Positions 28,768 to 37,017 are shown, counted from the first letter of the stretch. The stretch: 64,000 bases of DNA from Bradyrhizobium sp. AZCC 2262 (GCF_036924535.1 NZ_JAZHRT010000001.1:7936001-8000000); one strand, 5' to 3'. Made by a program: numbers and translations. The notes: generated from the sequence alone by a model not told the origin.

Positions 28768-30512
28768 GCGACCCCGCACTTGGCCTGCTGATGCTGGCGC
28801 TCATCGTCGTCGTTATCATGATGGGTTTTGCCACGGCCTTCACACTGATGGGCCTCGGCATGTTCTTCGGTTTCATCGCGTTCTACGACCCCTCGCAACC
28901 CTGGGCGCAGAACCGTGTGTTCGACCTGATGGTCCAGCGCACTTATGGCGCGATGACCAACGACGTCCTGATCTCGATCCCGCTGTTCGTCCTGATGGGA
29001 TACGTGATGGAACGCGGCGCGCTGGTCGACAAGATGTTCTATTCGATCCAGCTCGCATTCCGCCGCATGCCGGCTTCACTTGCCGTGGCGACCCTGATCG
29101 TCTGCACGTTCTGGGGAATCGCAAGCGGCCTGGTCGGCGCCGTCGTGGTGCTGATGGGCGTCATCGCCTTCAACCCGATGCTGCGCGCCGGCTATGACGT
29201 CAAGCTCGCCTCCGGCGTCATCACGGCCGGCGGCACGCTCGGCATCCTGATCCCGCCATCGGTGATGATCATCGTCTACGCGGCCGTCGCGGGGCAATCC
29301 GTCGTCAAGCTATATGCAGCGGCGATGTTCCCCGGCTTCTTCCTGGCGTTCCTCTATCTGGTCTATGTCATCGGCTGGGCGCTGATCAATCCGAAGATCG
29401 CGCCGCCGCTGCCGGAGGAGCAGACCCGCGTCAAGGTGCCGGCCTGGATCACGAAGTTCGAGACGCTGTATTCGCCCAACATGTTCGTCGCCTTGCTCAA
29501 GGCGCTGGTCTCGCCGGCGCAGGCGAAGACCCTGGAAGCTGACGGCAAGCCGATAACCTATGGGGCGGTGGTGAAGAATTTCATCATCGCCCTGGTGCCG
29601 TTCCTGATTACGGCCATCACGCTGGGGACCGTGTGGTGGTACGTCGTGATCCATCAGCAGGCCGGCGCAGCCTCCGGACCGGTTGAGGGGCTGCAGCAAC
29701 TCGGCAGCGCGGTGGCGACGCCGGAGGCGACGCCCGCCGAAAAAGGTCCGGACTTCCAGTTCTATCTCTGGTTCGGAATCAGCGCCGCCGTGTTGTTGCT
29801 GTGGACCGCGCGCTCCTATTGGCGCATGAATGGCGAGCGCTTCGAGGTGCTCAAACTCCTGACGTCATCGGTGATGCCGCTCGGCATCCTGACCGTCATC
29901 GTGCTTGCGGTGATCCTGTTCGGCATCACGACCGCGACGGAGTCGGCGGCCGTCGGCGCGGCCGGCGCCTTCATCCTGGCGTTCCATGCCCGCACGCTCG
30001 ACTGGAAGCGCACCAAGGAAGCGGTGTTCCTAACCGCGAAGACCACGGCCATGGTGTGCTGGCTGTTCGTCGGCTCGGCGCTGTTCTCCGCCGTGTTCGC
30101 CATTCTCGGCGGTCAGGCGCTGCTGGAGAGCTGGGTGCTGTCGCTCAACATGACGCCGGTGCAGTTCATGATCCTGTCGCAGGCGATCATCTTCGTGCTG
30201 GGCTGGCCGCTGGAATGGACCGAGATCATCATCATCTTCGTGCCGATCTTCCTGCCGATGCTCAAGCATTTCGGCATCGATCCGATCCTGTGGGGCACGC
30301 TGGTATTCGTGAACTTGCAGGCGGCGTTCCTGTCGCCGCCGGTCGCGATGTCGGCGTTCTACCTCAAGGGCGTCGCGCCAAAACACGTCACCCTCAACCA
30401 GATTTTTGCGGGCATGATGCCCTACATGCTGATTGTCATCCTCTGTATGGTGATCATGTATCTCTGGCCGGGCATGACGCTGTGGCTGCCGAACTATCTC
30501 TACGGCGGCTGA
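28764..30512 (+). CDS. TRAP transporter large permease (DctM family)
   Basis: 582 residues, longer than the usual 430 because of an insertion of about 110 residues in the middle. The first half has the DctM segments SIPLFVLMGYVMERGALVDK and GITAG-type GVITAGGTLGILIPPSVMI; the second half has ITTATESAAVGAAGAFI and LGWPLEWTEIIIIFVPIFLP. The central insert (PEATPAEKGPDFQFYLWF) adds two hydrophobic segments. It carries the ion-coupled transport path. Translation is coupled to dctQ by the ATGA overlap. Confidence 0.95.
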   Translation: MSDPALGLLMLALIVVVIMMGFATAFTLMGLGMFFGFIAFYDPSQPWAQNRVFDLMVQRTYGAMTNDVLISIPLFVLMGYVMERGALVDKMFYSIQLAFRRMPASLAVATLIVCTFWGIASGLVGAVVVLMGVIAFNPMLRAGYDVKLASGVITAGGTLGILIPPSVMIIVYAAVAGQSVVKLYAAAMFPGFFLAFLYLVYVIGWALINPKIAPPLPEEQTRVKVPAWITKFETLYSPNMFVALLKALVSPAQAKTLEADGKPITYGAVVKNFIIALVPFLITAITLGTVWWYVVIHQQAGAASGPVEGLQQLGSAVATPEATPAEKGPDFQFYLWFGISAAVLLLWTARSYWRMNGERFEVLKLLTSSVMPLGILTVIVLAVILFGITTATESAAVGAAGAFILAFHARTLDWKRTKEAVFLTAKTTAMVCWLFVGSALFSAVFAILGGQALLESWVLSLNMTPVQFMILSQAIIFVLGWPLEWTEIIIIFVPIFLPMLKHFGIDPILWGTLVFVNLQAAFLSPPVAMSAFYLKGVAPKHVTLNQIFAGMMPYMLIVILCMVIMYLWPGMTLWLPNYLYGG

Positions 30513-30528
30513 GCCCCTCGAGAGGCTT

Positions 30529-30744
30529 TTACTGCCCGTGGCTCGCCAGCATCTGCTGGCAGGGCTTGCTGATCCTGGCGCGGTTCTGCTTCAGGCAGGC
30601 CAGCACGATCTGATCGCCGTCCTGCATCTGCGCCCGGCAAAACCGAGAGACGTCGCGGGCGCAAGCATCGTGCCCCTGCTTCTGCTGCGCCGAGGCGCTT
30701 GAGGCCATCAGAATCAGGGGAATGGCGAAAAGTAATTTGGTCAT
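30529..30744 (-). CDS. Small exported protein with four-cysteine pattern, paralogue 1
   Basis: 71 residues. Signal peptide MTKLLFAIPLILMASSASA, then a mature part of 52 residues with four cysteines (DACARDVSRFC, VLACLK, KPC). The pattern C-x3-D-x3-(R/F)-x-C ... C-(L/M)-K ... R-x-x-(I/L)-x-x-x-C is shared with the gene at 30985, so the two are divergent paralogues. It resembles the cysteine-rich Golgi-glycoprotein (GLG1) repeat; function in bacteria is unknown. Likely periplasmic with two disulfides. Confidence 0.78.
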   Translation of the reverse strand: MTKLLFAIPLILMASSASAQQKQGHDACARDVSRFCRAQMQDGDQIVLACLKQNRARISKPCQQMLASHGQ

Positions 30745-30780
30745 TTGCTATGCCTCACACCGGAAAGACGCGATCAGCGC

Positions 30781-30838
30781 GTTCTATAGCGTTTTCGAGC
30801 GGGGTGGATACCGGTTCGCGTCGGGAAAACGCGTCAAA
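30781..30838. repeat. Dispersed palindromic repeat, family B, copy 3
   Basis: gttctatagcgttttcgagc, then ggggtggataccggttcgcg and tcgggaaaacgcgtcaa. It separates the two paralogous cysteine-patterned genes. Confidence 0.8.
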
Positions 30839-30984
30839 GCGGGAATCTGGCGCCGAAATCCGGGCGGCAACGCATTTGTGAACGAGGAAATCGCCCAATC
30901 GGTGCGATTCAGGAACGCTCCTGAAGCTAGAAACGCCTGCGTCGCATCGCCGCAAGCGTTCCCGGGAGCCGAAAAGAGAGCCGA

Positions 30985-31266
30985 TTATTGCGCGGCGAGC
31001 TTGCCGGACTTCTGCGCCGCGAGATCGCGGTCCATCACGGTGCGGCAGCCCGCGCTCAGATCGGAGCGATGCTTGATCATGCAGGCCGTGATCTTCGGAA
31101 TGTTCGGAATTTCCGAGCTGCAGAGGCGGAACGCATCGCCGGTGCACTGCTGCTGCGCTTCGGCGCTGAAGGCGAAGCTCGCGGTGGAGGAGACCGCGGC
31201 GAAAGAGGCGGTCAAGGCCAGCACTAAACTCACCTTGCGAACGGTATTGGAGAAAGCTGCGGTCAT
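30985..31266 (-). CDS. Small exported protein with four-cysteine pattern, paralogue 2
   Basis: 93 residues. Signal peptide MTAAFSNTVRKVSLVLALTA with cleavage near ASFAFSAEA, then QQQCTGDAFRLCSSEIPNI, ITACMIKHRSDLSAGCRTV. The four cysteines fall at the same spacing as in the 71-residue neighbour. Periplasmic location and two disulfides are inferred. Function unknown. Confidence 0.78.
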   Translation of the reverse strand: MTAAFSNTVRKVSLVLALTASFAAVSSTASFAFSAEAQQQCTGDAFRLCSSEIPNIPKITACMIKHRSDLSAGCRTVMDRDLAAQKSGKLAAQ

Positions 31267-31476
31267 TTTCGGCTCCTGTTGGCCCAGCTACGTGGACCGG
31301 CTGTTGATGGTTGCAGCATGCGCAGGGAACCGCGGGCGCGACTGTGACTGACGTCACTCAACCTTAAACCCCTCATCTTCTTCGTCTAACCGGCGCGTGT
31401 TCGGGAGACGTTAAGACTTTGTTGGCACTAATACTCTGTTGCGTATGTGTACCCCGAGTATGTGGAAAGAGTAGCG

Positions 31477-32511
31477 ATGCGTAATGCGTTGGGCCTGATG
31501 CTGGCGAGTTTAGTGACGGCGGTCTTAATCACCGGCGTTTGGTTCTGGACCTCCGCACCGCGCGCCGACGCGGCGGCACCCCAAACCGTCGCCGCCCGCA
31601 AGGCCGAGCCGTTACCGGCGCCCGCCGCGGCAAAGCCCGCGCTGAAGGACGACGTCGAGATCACGGCCTCTCTCACGAAGCCGGCCCCAGCCCTTGCCCC
31701 CGTTCCCGCAGTCCAGCCGGCGCGATCGGCCTGCGCCAATCCCGATGCGCTTGGCGTCAGCCGCACCGTCGTGATCGACACCACGGGCGGCCCCGGCTTC
31801 GGCTTCCTGCAATACAAGCAGTTCGATTTCCTCACCGACAAGGAAATCGTGCTCACGTTTGACGACGGTCCGTGGCCGACCACGCCCGCGGTGCTCAAGG
31901 CGCTTTCGGACGAATGCACCAAGGCGATCTTCTTCCCCGTCGGCAAACACACGACCTATCACCCGGAAATCCTCCGTCAGGTTTTCAATGCCGGCCACAC
32001 CGTCGGCTCGCACACCTGGTCGCACGCGCATCTCGACGGCAAGAAGATGACGGAGCCGCAGGTCCGCGAGGAGATCGAGAAGGGTTTTAGCGCCGTGAAG
32101 ATGGCGATCGGCGCCGCACCCGCGCCGTTCTTTCGCTTTCCTGCGCTCGCGCACACCCAACCCGCGCTGGCCTATCTCGCCACCCGAAACATCTCGATGT
32201 TCTCCGTGGACGTCGATTCCAACGATTTCAAGTCCTCAGGTCCGGACCAGGTGATTCAGAACGTCATGACCAAGCTCGACAAGCAGGGCAAGGGCGTCAT
32301 CCTGATGCACGATCTGCAGAAGCATACGGCGATCGCCTTGCCGACGCTGCTGCGTCGCCTGAAGGCCGGCGGCTACAAGGTCGTGCAGATGAAGGCCAAG
32401 GAGCAGCTCGAAACCCTGCCGGAATACGATGCGATGCTGGTGAAGGACCAGAAGGTGCCGGCGGTTGCCAGCCGCCCGATCAGCAGCGTGGTGCAGACGG
32501 TTTCGCAGTAA
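31477..32511 (+). CDS. Polysaccharide deacetylase (NodB-fold, CE4)
   Basis: 344 residues from MRNALGLMLASLVTAVLITG, a membrane anchor or signal followed by an Ala/Pro-rich linker. The CE4 motifs are all present: TFDDGP (motif 1, catalytic and metal aspartates), SHTWSHAHL (metal histidines), RFPA (motif 3), DVDSNDF (motif 4) and ILMHDL (motif 5). It would remove N-acetyl groups from an extracytoplasmic polysaccharide or peptidoglycan. GGAAAGAG lies before the chosen ATG; the frame opens 10 codons earlier. Not a nodulation gene by context. Confidence 0.92.
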   Translation: MRNALGLMLASLVTAVLITGVWFWTSAPRADAAAPQTVAARKAEPLPAPAAAKPALKDDVEITASLTKPAPALAPVPAVQPARSACANPDALGVSRTVVIDTTGGPGFGFLQYKQFDFLTDKEIVLTFDDGPWPTTPAVLKALSDECTKAIFFPVGKHTTYHPEILRQVFNAGHTVGSHTWSHAHLDGKKMTEPQVREEIEKGFSAVKMAIGAAPAPFFRFPALAHTQPALAYLATRNISMFSVDVDSNDFKSSGPDQVIQNVMTKLDKQGKGVILMHDLQKHTAIALPTLLRRLKAGGYKVVQMKAKEQLETLPEYDAMLVKDQKVPAVASRPISSVVQTVSQ

Positions 32512-32550
32512 GGATTGGCGGCGCCTGTCGGTGTCCGCACCTCCAGCCTG

Positions 32551-32640
32551 GTCGTCATGCCCGGGCTTGTTCCGGGCATCCACGTCTTTGGGATGCGGCA
32601 AGACGTGGCTGGCCGGGTCAAGCCCGGCCTTGACGTTGTT
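32551..32640. repeat. Dispersed repeat, family F, copy 2
   Basis: gtcgtcatgcccgggcttgt opens the element, with hairpins GCCCGGG/CCGGGC, CCACGTCTT/AAGACGTGG and GGCCGGG/CCCGGCC in series. It sits between the deacetylase and the convergent exported protein gene. Confidence 0.7.
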
Positions 32641-32661
32641 GATTTCGTTCGCGCCGAGAAA

Positions 32662-33114
32662 CTACCAGTAGATGCCGTGCCGGTGTAGCGCGCTGATGAT
32701 GCGCGCCCGGATCCCGTAGCGCATGCGGTGCGATCCCGCGCCCCTCGACATCATCGCAGCTCTCCGGGCCGACGGTCTTCCAGGTCCGGCGCTCGCCGGG
32801 CGATTGGCGTACCGCTGCATGCCGGCCGCCCTGGGCCTGGCCCTCTCGGTGTGGCTCGCCGCGGCCCTGCTCGTCTCAGTCCTGCTTGTCTCAGGCTTGA
32901 TCGTCTCAGTCTTGGGCTCGACGACCGCCGGCCGCTCGACATATTTCGGGGCTTCCGCAGCCTGCGGGACTTCAGCAGTTCTCGATCCCTCGGTAGCCTT
33001 GGCCGGAGCGGTTACCTTTGTGGTCTCGCCGCCTCCGAGCGACAAGCTTCGATCGCCAGCTTGAGCTGCGGCGGAGGCCAAAACAAATCCTGCAATGAAA
33101 ATGAATTTACGCAT
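32662..33114 (-). CDS. Exported basic Pro/Thr-rich hypothetical protein
   Basis: 150 residues from MRKFIFIAGFVLASAAAQAG, a clear signal peptide. The mature part is low complexity: a Lys/Glu/Thr/Pro stretch with short SRTETSR-like repeats, then a strongly basic tail (RARPRAAGMQRYANRP, HRMRYGIRARIISALHRHG). No recognised domain. The frame is open for 52 more codons upstream, but the signal peptide fixes the start at 33114. Expected in the periplasm or envelope. Confidence 0.65.
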   Translation of the reverse strand: MRKFIFIAGFVLASAAAQAGDRSLSLGGGETTKVTAPAKATEGSRTAEVPQAAEAPKYVERPAVVEPKTETIKPETSRTETSRAAASHTERARPRAAGMQRYANRPASAGPGRPSARRAAMMSRGAGSHRMRYGIRARIISALHRHGIYW

Positions 33115-33234
33115 GTTTGTGTCTCCCCTTGAGGTCGAGGCGGAGACTATGCGGGGCTGACGGTTCTCGATGTGAGACAGGTCACGCAGACGCATCCGTG
33201 AACGCGCGCGCCGACTGTTCCAAGGAGTTTTTTG

Positions 33235-33251
33235 AAAGGCTGGTGCCGCAA
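33235..33251. other. Distal copy of the tRNA-Thr 3' end (att-like direct repeat)
   Basis: AAAGGCTGGTGCCGCAA is identical, in the same orientation, to 37656-37672, which covers the last 11 bases of tRNA-Thr(CGT) and six bases beyond. This is the pattern left by tRNA-targeted integration. Confidence 0.75.
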
Positions 33252-33255
33252 CTTG

Positions 33256-33283
33256 AAAGAGGCGGCTCAATGAGCCGCCTCTT
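33256..33283 (-). terminator. Strong hairpin after the frameshifted exported protein gene
   Basis: AGAGGCGGCTCA and TGAGCCGCCTCT are perfectly complementary with one base between. On the minus strand it is followed by TTTC. It lies about 25 bases after the stop codon of the minus-strand gene at 33307. Confidence 0.65.
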
Positions 33284-33306
33284 CAGGTCATATCGAGCGC
33301 TTGCTG

Positions 33307-33760
33307 CTACTGGCAGCGATACATCTGGCCGTCGTCGAGTTTTGTGAGGGTCCCGGGCTGGCACTTGATGAAGTTGCGCCCCGAGTAATCCTCCCATCCG
33401 GAATAGCCGTAGTAAGGGCTACCTCCGGCATAAGCCCTCACTGCGTAGTGTGGTTGACCAAAGCGAGGATCATTCTGGGCTGCGTAAGTGTTGCCCGAGG
33501 TGGTGCTTTGTCCTCCCCAGTAGGCAGGTGCAGTCGCCGCGGCGCCGGCGCCATACCCGTATCCGTACGCGGCCCGCCGGTTCTGTCGCCGCGCGACACC
33601 CGCAACGCTCACGGGGGGTCAGCGGGCGACCGACCCGCGCCTGCGCGCTCTCGACTGATAACGAGACAGCGTGTTGCTCGGACCAGCCGACGGAGAGCAG
33701 CGCCGCACAAGCAAAGGTCGAAACCGCCGCTGTGACTTTGATCAATTTTCTTTGCGTCAT
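33307..33760 (-). pseudogene. Exported Tyr/Gly-rich protein gene, frameshifted in a poly-C run
   Basis: The first part (33760 downward) encodes a signal peptide, MTQRKLIKVTAAVSTFACAA, and runs to AQARVGRPLTP. At that point six C residues (33613-33618 on the opposite strand as G) shift the frame. Dropping one C joins the sequence to VSVAGVARRQNRRAAYGYGY and on to the normal end, GQMYRCQ, for about 150 residues. A proline-rich VSVAG-type exported family is common in this group. Either a real mutation, a phase-variable tract, or a sequencing error. Confidence 0.75.
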
Positions 33761-33825
33761 GAATTTCTCCACTAACTGTCGCCCCATTCGGCGATGCCAG
33801 TTCGCAGTCGAGCCAATGCCGCTGA

Positions 33826-34455
33826 TCGGAGGCGAATAGGGCCCAGGTGGAAAGCAGTTTTGCGCTCGACGGAAACAGCCGGTGTTTCGGTGCAGAGGCC
33901 ACCGGCATCGTCGGCATCCGGATTCTCGGCGGGGGCGCCGGGAGCTTCGTCAATATCGAGGACTGTCTGGTCAATGGCAATTTCAGCGCCACAGCGACCG
34001 GCATCGACGATCGGCGCACCACCGGGGTGCTGAACGTCGTGAACACCACTCTCCGGGACATGGGAGGCGCCGGCATTACGATAGCGAGCGCGGGCGCGGG
34101 CCCGATCAAGGCGACGCTCAGCAATCTCATGGTCATCAATGCCCACAACGGTGTCGCGGTCGGCGCCGGCGCGGCCGTTCATCTCAGCAATTCCCTCGTG
34201 TCAAGCAATTCCACAGCGGGCATTGCGATCTCGGGCGGCGGAATCAACGTTGACGCCACCACGGTTACCTTCAATGGGATCGGCATCAACCGGACGGGAG
34301 GATCGGTCAACCTGTCCAACAACGATCTCTCGTTCAACACTACCGGCGTATCCGGCACCGTCAGCTCCAATACGAACAACCGCTTCACCAACAACGGCGC
34401 AGGCGGGACAATCACGACCATCGGCGGCGTGACCAATCCGACCGGATTGCAATAG
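33826..34455 (+). pseudogene. C-terminal fragment of a right-handed beta-helix protein
   Basis: The reading frame is open from 33826 to 34455, with a GTG at 33847 but no good start signal or signal peptide. The product is a run of about ten beta-helix coils rich in Asn, Gly, Ser and Thr (VNGNFSATATGIDDRR, HLSNSLVSSNSTAGIAISGG, VNLSNNDLSFNTTGVSG). Full-length members have a signal peptide and more coils before this point. It is therefore probably a 5'-truncated remnant, though a short protein cannot be excluded. Confidence 0.55.
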
Positions 34456-35052
34456 CCTGACGGCTTGGCGGCCCATCGTTCGCGATCATTCGGGGCGAGC
34501 CGCTCGCACCTACCCGCGCGGGGCTACGCGGTGCTTCCATTCCCGGTGAATCATACGGTGCCGCACAAATCGCACATCACCATCGCGGTGCAGGTGCTCA
34601 ATTCGACTTTCATCGGCGCCGACCCGCAAAGCGTCATGGTGGTTTGCTTCGGCCGGCAGTGAAACCCCCGCCGCAACTTGGAGAATACGGCGGGGGCAAA
34701 TCAACAGGGTATGGAGCGAGGGTAGCCCGTGACGAAGGCCGATGTCGCTCGCAATGGCCTGCAGGCGAAATTGAAACGGACCGGCTAGCGCGCGACAAGA
34801 CGAAGTTTTGAGCAAGACGCAAGGTTCCTGCGCAAATGGAACTGCGCGGCAAAGCAATCAACGGCGTTGATTAGCGGTCCGCCGCCCACCAAACCCAGGG
34901 CAGTGCTGAATTTCGATAGGCTGATTGGGCCACCTTTCAACAATAGAAATTACGGTCGCCATAAGCAGACCCCGTTCTGCTTGCGTCCAGAGCGGCCCAG
35001 TGCTGACCGACCTCGGCGCTGGGCCGTTCAATTCGATGACGGGGTAACCCAA
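34456..35052. other. Gene-poor stretch inside the tRNA-Thr-bounded region
   Basis: About 600 bases without a gene I can support. It holds a hairpin CCCCCGCCG/CGGCGGGGG (34666-34698) without a T-run. Short frames exist on both strands, but none has a family pattern, start signal or consistent codon use. Confidence 0.5.
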
Positions 35053-35343
35053 ATGGAGCTACGTAAATCACGGCGGGTAGTATTCGAGCGTGGGTACGAC
35101 GCTCATATGATGGCTATTGACGGCACCTGGCGCCGGGCTTGCACGATCAAGGATATCTCGGATACCGGGGCGAAACTCAGCGTAGAGAGTTCGATCGACG
35201 GTCTGCCGTTGAAGGAGTTTTTTCTAGTATTGTCGTCTACCGGTCTGGCATTTCGACGCTGTGAGCTTTCCTAGGTGAACGGTGATAATCTCGGCGTCTA
35301 TTTTAAAAGAGCGGGAGAAAAGAAAAGCCGGGCATCTGTTTAG
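35053..35343 (+). pseudogene. PilZ-domain protein gene with in-frame amber codon
   Basis: Starts MELRKSRRVVFERGYDAHMM, a PilZ domain with the RxxxR motif, then the DISDTGAKLSVESS motif (D-x-S-x-x-G) that binds cyclic di-GMP. The frame stops at TAG 35272-35274 after RRCELS. Past that codon the same frame continues for 22 codons as VNGDNLGVYFKRAGEKKSRA and ends at 35343. The expected residue at the stop is tryptophan (TGG), part of the last PilZ strands. As read, the protein is 73 residues and lacks the final strands. Confidence 0.75.
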
Positions 35344-35359
35344 CCCTCAGAATGCGGGC

Positions 35360-35530
35360 CTAACTTTTAGGTTTGACTTGCTCAAAAAGGCTAAGAGATC
35401 CAACCGTAACGGTGACGAGACCAGCAAGCGTCCAGGCCAAGGGCGAGCCTGCAGCGATCGTTCCGGCGACGACCCAGATGCCGCAAGCAATTATTCCCAC
35501 AGAGATGAGATACGCGACGGTGATTTCCAT
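35360..35530 (-). CDS. Small membrane protein, two helices
   Basis: 56 residues from MEITVAYLISVGIIACGIWV. Two hydrophobic helices are joined by AAGSPLA, with a short charged tail FEQVKPKS. Inner membrane, function unknown. A start 12 codons earlier is open but adds a polar extension. Confidence 0.6.
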   Translation of the reverse strand: MEITVAYLISVGIIACGIWVVAGTIAAGSPLAWTLAGLVTVTVGSLSLFEQVKPKS

Positions 35531-35562
35531 TCCGGTTCCCCGAGATATGGGCCGAGAACTGC

Positions 35563-35760
35563 TCAACCAGGTGGCTGAAGATTGCGAGATGCCGGCGGCT
35601 CCCGAACAGAGGAGGCGCTTTCGATTTGTTGCGCTCTGCGGAGCAATTCGTCCCGCCGGACTCCAGGCGGCGTGCCGCGAGCTTCCTTGCGCAGACGTTC
35701 TACGCGAGCGGATGGCGCCTGATCAAAGCGATATACTTGATTGAGAGAAGCTTGGTCCAT
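35563..35760 (-). CDS. Small conserved-looking hypothetical protein
   Basis: 65 residues. The segment RVERLRKEARGTPPGVRRDELLRRAQQIE is strongly helical and charged, and resembles small proteins of unknown function that are frequent in bradyrhizobia (recognised by pattern, not verified). No signal or membrane segment. Confidence 0.55.
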   Translation of the reverse strand: MDQASLNQVYRFDQAPSARVERLRKEARGTPPGVRRDELLRRAQQIESASSVREPPASRNLQPPG

Positions 35761-35802
35761 GGAGCCGCACCATTGAGTTAGAGGAAGGCGCGCGCGGCCC
35801 CG

Positions 35803-35919
35803 TTACGCCGGGCTTGTATTGTACAGCATCGCCGCAGCGATAAGCAGCACAAGAAAGATCGGCAGCAACACAGGGGGTACCAGCCACTCACGAAAATTGA
35901 ATAAAGAGGATTTCGACAT
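35803..35919 (-). CDS. 38-residue single-pass membrane protein
   Basis: MSKSSLFNFREWLVPPVLLP, then a hydrophobic helix IFLVLLIAAAMLY. AAAGGCGG lies five bases before the ATG. The amphipathic FNFREWLVPP part precedes one membrane span. Function unknown; the ribosome-binding site and codon use support translation. Confidence 0.55.
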   Translation of the reverse strand: MSKSSLFNFREWLVPPVLLPIFLVLLIAAAMLYNTSPA

Positions 35920-36043
35920 TTGACCGCCTTTAGTTGAGGCGGGAGCACAAACGCTCTCAGTCACCGATAACAGCCTAGGGGCGGGCGGCGATTAGTCTCT
36001 GTAGGCCCTTCCGGCCCGAATAGCGAGAAAACAATTCGGGTTT

Positions 36044-36184
36044 TCACTTTCGCTTCGCCTTAGGCCTGTCCATCCTCACTTCGCGAAATTCTTCGGGACC
36101 TTTGAGGAGACGGCGCTTACGACTATCCTGATCACTTTGGTGGGCGGAACTATCGGTCATACCGTCGATCGCTTCGCTTGCCAT
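36044..36184 (-). CDS. 46-residue charged hypothetical protein
   Basis: MASEAIDGMTDSSAHQSDQD, then RKRRLLKGPEEFREVRMDRP. The frame is open for 17 further codons upstream (REM preceded by QQLSA) without a clear start. The RKRRLLKGPEEFRE pattern looks conserved, but no family can be named. Tentative. Confidence 0.35.
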   Translation of the reverse strand: MASEAIDGMTDSSAHQSDQDSRKRRLLKGPEEFREVRMDRPKAKRK

Positions 36185-36317
36185 TTCGCGCGCGCTCAGC
36201 TGCTGACCTTCGCTGGACTGCCGGGCCTCTGGCTTTCACGGTTAAGCCGGGTACTGTCCGTATTTAACCCCACGTGTCCTAAGTTAAATCCTGGAGTGTC
36301 CTAATTATAGGAGCGCA

Positions 36318-36563
36318 TTATCGATCGCGCTCAGGCTGGCTCGCTTTCGGTGACATGACGATCGCCCCAGCGTTGGGGTGGCGATCGCCCGGGCGCATTC
36401 CCTGCCGGGCGCCATCACCTATCATTCGTCCATCAAATAGGAACGGCCGTGCTCCATTCGCGCCGGGAGCGGCCGGCGTTTGCGATTGCTCGGGCTTGGT
36501 ATCTTGCGCGTTGGCCGCTACCGAGGCCAGTGCCAACACAAACGCGATTGCTAGTCTCGACAT
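36318..36563 (-). CDS. Small exported hypothetical protein
   Basis: 81 residues from MSRLAIAFVLALASVAANAQ, a signal peptide with cleavage after ANA. The mature part (DTKPEQSQTPAAPGANGARP) is proline-rich and unstructured in appearance. Probably periplasmic. The frame is open 24 codons upstream, but the signal peptide sets the start. Confidence 0.62.
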   Translation of the reverse strand: MSRLAIAFVLALASVAANAQDTKPEQSQTPAAPGANGARPFLFDGRMIGDGARQGMRPGDRHPNAGAIVMSPKASQPERDR

Positions 36564-36786
36564 GATGGGTGTCTCCTCTTGCAAGCCGCGAGAGGCCGCC
36601 TCTGTTGGCGGTCTCTCATCCAAGTAACCTCGCACTCAAAGGCTACGCCTTCGGGATCGTTCCTCGCGAACCAGGTTGAGCTGACGATTACCGGGCGAAA
36701 GAACGGGACGAAGTAATTTTGGCACAATCCGTACATCACAGAGGTGCTTAGACCCGCTATGATCGCCTTTTTGGGGAACAGTTCCC

Positions 36787-36966
36787 ATGAAGAACAACCT
36801 CGCTGCTGAACAGTGCCGTCGATTCGCTGACGACTATAAGGCTAAGGCCAGAGAACCGGGTATTTCGCCGAAGCGCTCGCGCATATTGACGAACATCGCG
36901 CGAAGCTTCAGCGCCCTGGCAAGCCAGCTTGAAATACTCGCCATCGACGAGGCGGCGCGCCTCTGA
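36787..36966 (+). CDS. 59-residue helical hypothetical protein
   Basis: MKNNLAAEQCRRFADDYKAK, then SPKRSRILTNIARSFSALAS. The pattern C-R-R-x-A-D-x-Y-K ... R-x-x-x-L-x-N-I-A-R-S-F resembles a small protein family common in bradyrhizobia. Two amphipathic helices, no membrane segment. The opposite strand is also open (36757-37011), but its product shows no pattern. Confidence 0.55.
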   Translation: MKNNLAAEQCRRFADDYKAKAREPGISPKRSRILTNIARSFSALASQLEILAIDEAARL

Positions 36967-37017
36967 GGTGATCGCGATCTCCAGCCTGCTTGCTGGTGTC
37001 GACGTAGACAAGAACCG

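Noticed and set aside
31422..31442. TGGCAC and TTGC resembling a sigma-54 promoter before the deacetylase gene
   Set aside because: Ten bases separate the two boxes; sigma-54 promoters need five.
31477..32511. NodB-fold deacetylase as a nodulation gene
   Set aside because: No other nod genes or nod box are nearby, and the membrane anchor with Pro/Ala linker fits a general envelope deacetylase.
34465..34662. Possible 65-codon plus-strand gene in the island
   Set aside because: No recognisable pattern and no start signal; probably chance.
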